Assembly (NCBI GenBank): GCA_035294325.1
Contig: DATGLE010000096.1
Location: 1 to 10,933 of the forward strand
Reading direction: 5' to 3'
From: DATGLE01 sp035294325
GTDB taxonomy: Bacteria; Chloroflexota; Ktedonobacteria; Ktedonobacterales; Ktedonobacteraceae
Length of the DNA: 10,933 nt
Part shown: positions 5,049 to 9,979 of the stretch, one piece after another
Layout: every line of letters starts with the position of its first letter
Position numbering within the stretch: position 1 is the first letter of the stretch
Translations under genes and position numbers: made by a program
Notes under the pieces: model-generated
What the model was told of the DNA's origin: nothing
Databases searched by the model: none
What the model saw: only the letters and a program-made list of their open reading frames with translations

Positions 5049-6800
5049 ATGATGAAATCCCCCATTTTCGGAGCCTTCAAAGGGGCCAGGCCCGAACACC
5101 AGCTCGGGCCGATCCAGAAGATCGATACCCCCATGCATCACTTCGCCCCCGGTGAGGAGGTCGATTTTTGCATCGTGGGCGTTGGATCAGCGGGAGGCGT
5201 GCTGCTGCAAAGGCTGGCTCGCGCCGGTTTTCGCGTGATAGGCTTTGATGCCGGGCCGTTCTGGGATACGGAACGCGATTGGGTGAGCGATGAGGCCGGA
5301 GCACACAACCTCTACTGGAACGACCTGCGTATCACGGGAGGGCGAGATCCGATTACGCTGGGAGCAAATAATAGCGGCAAGGGCGTCGGAGGCGGATCCG
5401 TACACTGGGCTGGCTTTACGCCGCGTTTCCATCCCTCCGACTTCCGCGTGTATACAGATACGGGCATGGGCGCCGATTGGCCCATTACCTACGAAGATCT
5501 TAAACCCTATTATGAACAGCTTGAGAGGGAGATCCCTGTCTCTGGCCCGGCCTATTATCCCTGGGGCGATCCGCATGGCTATACGTATGGGCCGCACCCG
5601 CTGGGCGGCGTCGGCGATGTGCTGGTCAGGGGCTGCACAAAGCTGGGCATCCGCGTGGTCGCTGGCGGCCCTGTCGCCATCAACGAAGGCTCACACGGAG
5701 ATCGGCCCCACTGCATCTATCGCGGCTTCTGCATCCAGGGCTGCAAGGTTGGCGCCAAGCAGAGCACGCTGGTATCACATGTGCCGGATGCCATTCGCTG
5801 CGGCGCCGAGATCCGCGCGAACAGCATGGTCGCGCGGATCAACTTCAAAGACGGGCGTGTGACGGGCGTTACCTATTTCGATGCCGATGGGCACGAGCGA
5901 GAGCAGAAAGCGAAGGTGGTCATTGTAAGCGGCTACGCCATCGAGACGCCGCGCCTGCTGCTGAACTCGGCCTGTCCAGGCTTCGAGAACGGGCTGGCAA
6001 ATTCTAGCGGCACCGTTGGTAAGTACCTGATGGTGCAGATCGGCAACGTCGTGCTGGGACGCTTCGAGCAACTCGTGCGCATGTACAAGGCACCGCCAGC
6101 GCATGCGCTGACCGAAGAGTTCTACGAGACCGATCCGAAAAACGATTTTGTGCGCGGCTTCGCCATTCAGACCGTCGGGCCGCTGCCCATCGCCTTCGCG
6201 AAGCAGATGATGGTAGCAAAGGGGGCCTGGGGCTGGGGCATGCGCGAAGTAATGATGGACTATAACCACTGGGCCGCGCTTGGCGTGCTTGGCGAGATCC
6301 TGCCCTGGGAGGATAATCGCGTCGAGCTGGCCGAGGAGAAGGATCAATCTGGCCTGCCCGTCGCGAAGATCACCTTTAGCCTGCACGATAACGATAGGAA
6401 GATTGCAAAGGCAGGCGTGGCGAAGACCACAGAGATTATGTACGCCGCAGGCGCGCAGGAGGTCGTGGAGGAGCCGCGCTACGCGCATCTCGTGGGCGCC
6501 GCGCGCATGGGCAAAGATCCGCGCACTTCGGTCACGGATGGCTTCGGACGCACGCACGATATTCCGAACCTGTTCGTCTGCGATGGCAGCCTGCTGCCCA
6601 CGCAGGGTTCAGCTAACCCCGGCCTGACGATTCAGGCGCTGGCCGCGCGCACCGCCGATTACCTGATCTCCGAAGGGGCAAACGTGCTGGCCGGGCGGCG
6701 CGGCACGGTGACGCGGCCTCCTATGCGCAAGGATCTCGCCCCCCCTGAGACGTGGGGCAAGGGCGTGCCGCGCATCACGTCGCGCACAAAACACCGGTAA
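5049..6800 (+). CDS. GMC-family FAD-dependent dehydrogenase, gluconate/sugar dehydrogenase large-subunit type
   Basis: A 583-residue GMC oxidoreductase, the catalytic partner of the preceding subunit 3-like protein. It would oxidise an alcohol, sugar or sugar acid using FAD. The FAD-binding Rossmann motif is GVGSAGG (44-50) within VDFCIVGVGSAGGVLLQRLA. The C-terminal catalytic pair appears as H480 in YAHLVGAARMG and N523 in GSANPGLTIQALA. Three cysteines, C222, C228 and C232, form C-x5-C-x3-C just before GAKQST. This is the spacing of the 3Fe-4S ligands that I recall in bacterial FAD-glucose dehydrogenase. No signal peptide or Tat motif is visible, and no cytochrome c gene follows, so the electron acceptor is unknown. 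Two ATGs stand in tandem (5049 and 5052); GAGGT 6 bases before the first favours 5049. Substrate specificity cannot be read from the sequence. Confidence 0.87.
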   Translation: MMKSPIFGAFKGARPEHQLGPIQKIDTPMHHFAPGEEVDFCIVGVGSAGGVLLQRLARAGFRVIGFDAGPFWDTERDWVSDEAGAHNLYWNDLRITGGRDPITLGANNSGKGVGGGSVHWAGFTPRFHPSDFRVYTDTGMGADWPITYEDLKPYYEQLEREIPVSGPAYYPWGDPHGYTYGPHPLGGVGDVLVRGCTKLGIRVVAGGPVAINEGSHGDRPHCIYRGFCIQGCKVGAKQSTLVSHVPDAIRCGAEIRANSMVARINFKDGRVTGVTYFDADGHEREQKAKVVIVSGYAIETPRLLLNSACPGFENGLANSSGTVGKYLMVQIGNVVLGRFEQLVRMYKAPPAHALTEEFYETDPKNDFVRGFAIQTVGPLPIAFAKQMMVAKGAWGWGMREVMMDYNHWAALGVLGEILPWEDNRVELAEEKDQSGLPVAKITFSLHDNDRKIAKAGVAKTTEIMYAAGAQEVVEEPRYAHLVGAARMGKDPRTSVTDGFGRTHDIPNLFVCDGSLLPTQGSANPGLTIQALAARTADYLISEGANVLAGRRGTVTRPPMRKDLAPPETWGKGVPRITSRTKHR

Positions 6801-6810
6801 CTTCCTCTTC

Positions 6811-6840
6811 TCGCGCCTGGTGCGAGCGCCACAGGCGCGA
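6811..6840. terminator. Hairpin after the GMC gene, possible terminator
   Basis: TCGCGCCTG at 6811-6819 pairs with CAGGCGCGA at 6832-6840 around a 12-base loop, beginning 10 bases after the GMC stop. The convergent nitroreductase gene ends 120 bp further on. There is no T-run, so a terminator role rests on position only. The right half also matches the repeat at 2012-2030. Confidence 0.4.
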
Positions 6841-6865
6841 CCATCCAGCGAGAGCGGGGGAGGAC

Positions 6866-6886
6866 GCTGAGAATCAGACATCCTTT
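6866..6886 (-). repeat. Short dispersed repeat, copy 2
   Basis: The reverse complement of this segment matches 1815-1835 at 19 of 21 positions, with a shared 13-base core. It lies in the convergent gap between the GMC and nitroreductase genes. Confidence 0.35.
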
Positions 6887-6960
6887 ACATTAAAATGATG
6901 GGCACGCTCATTCACCAGTTCAGCCAGCAGCCATAACAGGCACAGCAGAGCGATTGTAGA

Positions 6961-7575
6961 TCAGTCTTCCGCTGTGCCTCCCCACTGCTCATAGTGGATG
7001 ACCTCGCGCCGGGGCCTGCGCCCACGCTTGAGCGATGGTGAAGGAACGTCGGGGGCAGGATGGCCGATAGGGATTACGCCTACCGGTACTACATCTTGCG
7101 GCAGGTGGAGCAGCGCACAGAAATCTTGAAATTGAGGGGCTGGAATGCCGGCAAATGCGGCGGCCAGCCCCTCATTAACGGCTGCGAGCAGCACGATCAT
7201 GACCGAGCAGCCCGCATCCATGTACCAGTACGGGACGGGCCAGGCAATCTCAGAACCATCCTCCCTGATCTTATCCGGCTCCTGATAACGCCGGTGATAG
7301 GCAGCTTCGCTGGTGCAGGGAACGATCAGCACCGGCGCCTCAGAAATAAAGGAGTGGAAGCCGGAGGTAACGTATTCCTTCTCGCCCGCCAGTTGAGCAA
7401 TGCGCTTTTTGAGATCGGGACGCGTGACGACAACGAAGGACTGCCCCTGCGTGAAACCTGCACTCGGAGCATGTAGAGCGAGCTGGAGGATACGCGTGAC
7501 GGTCGAAGGATCAACCCTATCGCTCGTAAAATGCCGCACCATGCGCCGCTTGCGAACCACGTCGGGAAATTGCAT
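6961..7575 (-). CDS. Nitroreductase-family flavoprotein
   Basis: A 204-residue protein of the FMN-dependent nitroreductase family, whose members use NAD(P)H to reduce nitro groups, quinones or other substrates, usually as dimers. The N-terminal VVRKRRMVRHF (6-16) matches the RRSxRxF phosphate-binding start. HAPSAGFTQGQSFVVV (about 35-50) matches the second FMN-binding block, and the later VGVIPIGHPAPD matches the conserved Gly-rich segment. The ending KRGRRPRREVIHYEQW matches the tail of a nitroreductase subgroup seen in Gram-positive-type and Chloroflexota genomes, as I remember it. The physiological substrate is unknown. The start ATG at 7575 lies 24 bp after the stop of the upstream membrane-protein gene, but I see only a weak ribosome binding site, so translation may be coupled or weak. 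The two genes probably share a transcript from the promoter at 8106-8134. Confidence 0.85.
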   Translation of the reverse strand: MQFPDVVRKRRMVRHFTSDRVDPSTVTRILQLALHAPSAGFTQGQSFVVVTRPDLKKRIAQLAGEKEYVTSGFHSFISEAPVLIVPCTSEAAYHRRYQEPDKIREDGSEIAWPVPYWYMDAGCSVMIVLLAAVNEGLAAAFAGIPAPQFQDFCALLHLPQDVVPVGVIPIGHPAPDVPSPSLKRGRRPRREVIHYEQWGGTAED

Positions 7576-7599
7576 GCCTGTTTGTATCCGCTTTCCAGT

Positions 7600-8046
7600 T
7601 TAGTGCCTGTTCTGGCGGCGATAGCGCATTTTGAGCATGAAGAGGTTCCACTGCGTCTTGAGACTGCTGAAAGGATTACGGCGCAGGGGCGTCACCGTTA
7701 CGTTGCCATACTGCACTGACCGCGCGCGTCGTGGACGAAATAGTACCTGCGAGAGAGCAACCAGTATCAGGCAAAGGATCCCTATCGCAGCGATAATACC
7801 GGTGACAAGATCAGCCGTCCTCTGTGCATATGCGTAGCCGCCGGCGACCAGGGCCGCTACAACAGCGATAACGAGCAGCCACTCTGAGGCGGAGAAATGA
7901 AAAGAGACAAAACGACGTTGCTGCCTGGGCATGCGGTCCCCCGGCCCCCGGCGTGGACGTTTGCCGAATTTTGGCCCGGATTTCGGCTCCGTATGCTCCA
8001 GGTTGCGCAGGATCTCTTCGATTTCGCGTTCGTATCTGTTAGGCAT
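7600..8046 (-). CDS. Small two-TM membrane protein of unknown function
   Basis: A 148-residue protein from the ATG at 8046. The N-terminus (MPNRYEREIEEILRNLE) is a charged helix, followed by a very basic linker (about 22-45, KFGKRPRRGPGDRMPRQQRR). Two hydrophobic segments follow, at about 56-74 (WLLVIAVVAALVAGGYAYA) and about 80-103 (LVTGIIAAIGILCLILVALSQVLF), separated by the short polar loop QRTAD. The C-terminal tail (FRPRRARSV onward) is also basic. By the positive-inside rule both ends should be cytoplasmic. I do not recognise a named family. The frame opens at 8151, but ATG 8046 is preferred: GGAAG lies 10 bases upstream, and the promoter at 8106-8134 would place a start near 8100, inside the longer frame. 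It precedes the nitroreductase gene by 24 bp. Confidence 0.7.
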   Translation of the reverse strand: MPNRYEREIEEILRNLEHTEPKSGPKFGKRPRRGPGDRMPRQQRRFVSFHFSASEWLLVIAVVAALVAGGYAYAQRTADLVTGIIAAIGILCLILVALSQVLFRPRRARSVQYGNVTVTPLRRNPFSSLKTQWNLFMLKMRYRRQNRH

Positions 8047-8105
8047 AGCCGCTCTGCTTCCTTGACTCGTCAGGACGCTCTTTGCTGGTGACGCTCTTGC
8101 TTGTA

Positions 8106-8134
8106 ATGATACCAACTTTTCAGCGTGGCGGCAA
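8106..8134 (-). promoter_or_regulatory. Sigma-70-type promoter of the membrane protein / nitroreductase unit
   Basis: On the - strand, TTGCCG (8134-8129) and TATCAT (8111-8106) are separated by 17 bases. The -35 has TTG and the -10 matches TATAAT at 5 of 6 positions. It sits about 60 bp upstream of the ATG at 8046. A direct repeat AGAGCGTC occurs twice between the promoter and the gene and could be a regulator site. Confidence 0.65.
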
Positions 8135-8191
8135 GTCTTTTTATCCTTCAATTTTGAAGAATTACCGGGACACTATCTCTTTCGTTCAGTT

Positions 8192-8602
8192 TTATTCTGG
8201 GCGCAGAATGCTTCTTACCCGTTCGGACAACTCAAGCGGATGAAACGGCTTCGTCATATGCTGCACAGCACCGAGATCTCCGCTGATGCGTTGATAGATC
8301 CCCTCGGTATGAGCAGTAATAATCATCACAGGGATGTGCCGCGTTCGGGAATTCTGATGCAGAGTCTGACAGATATGAAAACCGTCCTCACCAGGCATCA
8401 TGACATCCAGAATAATCAGATCGGGTAGCTGCGAGGACTCGGAGAAGAGCAGGCGCTCAAGCTGTTGCCCATTGGAAGCGGCGGCAACCTCAAATCCGTT
8501 CAGTTTGAGCGTCATAGTAACAATCTCGCGTACTTCTTTATCGTCATCAACCACAATTATGCGTTTTGTCATACCTCGCCCCTCGTCATCGCAGGCTTCC
8601 AT
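8192..8602 (-). CDS. Stand-alone response regulator receiver protein
   Basis: A 136-residue protein that is almost entirely one CheY-like receiver domain, with no output domain. The acidic pocket is DDD (19-21), the phosphorylation site is D66 in LIILDVMMPGEDGF, the switch threonine is T96 in MIITAH, and the conserved lysine is K118 in MTKPFHP. It would receive phosphate from a histidine kinase or phosphotransfer protein not present in the window and act by protein contact. Two starts compete. ATG 8602 has AGGAGGT 8 bases upstream, a near-ideal ribosome binding site, and is chosen here. ATG 8572 (protein beginning MTKRIIVVDDD) has GAGGGG 6 bases upstream and begins exactly where the receiver fold begins; it would give 126 residues. 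The gene has its own promoter at 8629-8657 and is divergent from the HTH-GAF regulator. Confidence 0.9.
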   Translation of the reverse strand: MEACDDEGRGMTKRIIVVDDDKEVREIVTMTLKLNGFEVAAASNGQQLERLLFSESSQLPDLIILDVMMPGEDGFHICQTLHQNSRTRHIPVMIITAHTEGIYQRISGDLGAVQHMTKPFHPLELSERVRSILRPE

Positions 8603-8610
8603 AGGGAGAA

Positions 8611-8618
8611 ACCTCCTG
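8611..8618 (-). promoter_or_regulatory. Strong ribosome binding site for the response regulator
   Basis: CAGGAGGT on the - strand ends 8 bases before the ATG at 8602. It decides for the longer start, although the alternative ATG at 8572 also has a usable site. Confidence 0.65.
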
Positions 8619-8628
8619 TTTACTTACT

Positions 8629-8657
8629 ATGATACTGATTTCCTGGCACCAGTACAA
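8629..8657 (-). promoter_or_regulatory. Sigma-70-type promoter of the response regulator
   Basis: On the - strand, TTGTAC (8657-8652) and TATCAT (8634-8629) are 17 bases apart. The -10 ends 26 bp before the start codon at 8602. The small palindrome CAGTA-caa-TACTG (8650-8662, + strand) covers the -35 and could be an operator. Confidence 0.65.
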
Positions 8658-8704
8658 TACTGCCTGCACTTTTTGCATGCCTCGCCCTCTTCGATGGCTC
8701 ACTC

Positions 8705-8758
8705 GGATGAGAGGAGGGCAGGAGGCGGCTTGAGCCGCCTCCTGCCCTCCTCTCATCC
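8705..8758. repeat. 26-bp perfect hairpin, 2-base loop
   Basis: Bases 8705-8730 (GGATGAGAGGAGGGCAGGAG and the next six) are exactly complementary to 8733-8758, leaving only TG between the arms. One strand of each arm is strongly purine-rich. It lies between two outward-facing promoters, upstream of both predicted transcription starts, so it is not positioned to end either transcript. Confidence 0.85.
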
Positions 8759-8844
8759 TGATTGCGAAGCGACGCAGGCGCTGAGCTGTCAGAAGAAGGA
8801 GACCAGGGCAGCAAAAAGATGACATGCAATACCTCGGCTAATGG

Positions 8845-8873
8845 TTGACTGGATACACAAGCTCTGTTATCAT
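8845..8873 (+). promoter_or_regulatory. Sigma-70-type promoter of the HTH-GAF regulator
   Basis: TTGACT (8845-8850) and TATCAT (8868-8873) are 17 bases apart; each matches its consensus hexamer at 5 of 6 positions. The predicted start of transcription is near 8880, giving a leader of about 42 bases. The 11-base palindrome GTTAT-C-ATAAC (8866-8876) covers the -10 and could be an operator, perhaps for the gene's own HTH product. Confidence 0.7.
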
Positions 8874-8921
8874 AACGACAGATCTGAATAGAGCAATTAC
8901 TCCTGCAAGAGGTGGAACAGC

Positions 8922-9935
8922 ATGGTCACTCCGCCCGCTTCCCTGTCAGATGTTTTACAAAAGATTATCAAATCAAGCGCCGAACGCCAGCGCCTATCGA
9001 GCGCGCTCGGCGTTACAAATATGACACTCTCTCGCTGGGCCAGCGGCGAATCCAGACCTCAGCGCAGCCATCTGATTCGTTTGATTCAGGTAGTCCACCC
9101 CAACCACCGCCAGGAACTACTTGAGGCCATCGAGAGGCAGCATCCAGAAATTCATTCCTGGCTAAGCGAAGAAGCCTCTGATCAGATCCCTTCCGAGTTC
9201 TTCGCGCAGGTATTGAATATCCGCACGACCACAACCGAGAGCCTGCGTTTCTGGCGCATCTGCGAGACTGTATTGAAACAGGCGCTCGCCCAGCTCGATC
9301 CGCACCATCTTGGCCTGGCGATCAAGCTGGTGCAATGCATGCCCCCCAGCAGGAAGGACGGCAAGATCCGCAGCCTGCGCGAACGCGTCGGCAAAGGTAC
9401 CCCGCCCTGGACGGCTGATCTGGAGCATGATGTGCTCTTTCTGGGCCTGGAATCGCTCTCTGGTACGGCGGTAGAGGAACGCCACGTCATTTATGAGCGC
9501 GACCTGAGCGAGCAATCAACGAATCCCAAGCTCCAGGACACCAATGAGGTCAGCGCTGCTGCCAACCCGATTCGTTTCGAGGGCCGTATTGCCGGGTGCC
9601 TCCTCGCCTCCAGTACGCAGGTCGACTATTTCACGCCGCCGCGCCTTGCCCTCCTTGCTACCTTCAGCGACCTTATCTCTCTGGCCTTCGATAAAAAAGA
9701 GTTCTACGCTCCTCATCTCATACAATTGCGCGTCATGCCCCGGCCTGAGATCCAGCGCCCTGTTCTCGCCACATTCAGGCAGCGCGTCACCGCGCGGTTC
9801 CAGCAGGCGATGCAGGAGCACCAGCATGTGAACAACGCCGAAATCGAGCTGGAGGTCTGGCAGGAACTGGAGGAAGAACTGCTCGCGCTGGCCGCCCTCG
9901 ACGATTTGCCCGAATCCAACGGCAGTCGCCCATGA
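8922..9935 (+). CDS. HTH-GAF domain regulator
   Basis: A 337-residue protein with an N-terminal helix-turn-helix of the lambda-repressor type (about 8-60: RQRLSSALGVTNMTLSRWASGESRPQ, with the recognition helix around TNMTLSRWASG), followed by a GAF-like sensory domain (about 95-262). The GAF core is seen as FLGLESLSGTAVEERHVIYERDL, then ANPIRFEGRIAGCLLASSTQ and VDYFTPPRLALLATFSDLISLAF. The C-terminus is an acidic, probably helical tail (NNAEIELEVWQELEEELLALAALDDLPE). The GAF domain would bind a small ligand or a partner, and the HTH would bind DNA. The start ATG at 8922 has AGAGGTGG 6 bases upstream. It has its own promoter at 8845-8873, is divergent from the receiver gene, and ends 44 bp from the stop of the convergent AAA+ activator gene. 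I recall similar HTH-GAF proteins in Ktedonobacteria, but the ligand and targets are unknown. Confidence 0.75.
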   Translation: MVTPPASLSDVLQKIIKSSAERQRLSSALGVTNMTLSRWASGESRPQRSHLIRLIQVVHPNHRQELLEAIERQHPEIHSWLSEEASDQIPSEFFAQVLNIRTTTTESLRFWRICETVLKQALAQLDPHHLGLAIKLVQCMPPSRKDGKIRSLRERVGKGTPPWTADLEHDVLFLGLESLSGTAVEERHVIYERDLSEQSTNPKLQDTNEVSAAANPIRFEGRIAGCLLASSTQVDYFTPPRLALLATFSDLISLAFDKKEFYAPHLIQLRVMPRPEIQRPVLATFRQRVTARFQQAMQEHQHVNNAEIELEVWQELEEELLALAALDDLPESNGSRP

Positions 9936-9979
9936 CCGCCAACAATTTAACCGGGAAACGATATGGTCCCAAATACCGG

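Larger units (their letters stand above)
8603..8921. other. Divergent promoter region
   Basis: This 319-bp gap separates the response regulator gene (-) from the HTH-GAF gene (+). It holds the two outward promoters (8629-8657 and 8845-8873) and between them the 26-bp hairpin at 8705-8758. No coding region is supported in it. Confidence 0.6.

Noticed and set aside
5775..6557. A 260-residue - frame opposite the GMC gene
   Set aside because: It is an antisense shadow; the + frame carries the FAD motif and the catalytic His and Asn.
8148..8162. Terminator after the response regulator gene
   Set aside because: The CTTCAA/TTGAAG stem on the - strand is only 6 bp and AT-rich; too weak to call.
9936..9979. 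Bidirectional terminator between the HTH-GAF and AAA+ genes
   Set aside because: Only a 7-bp match (ATGACCG with CGGTCAT) about 38 bases apart is present, with no T-run.
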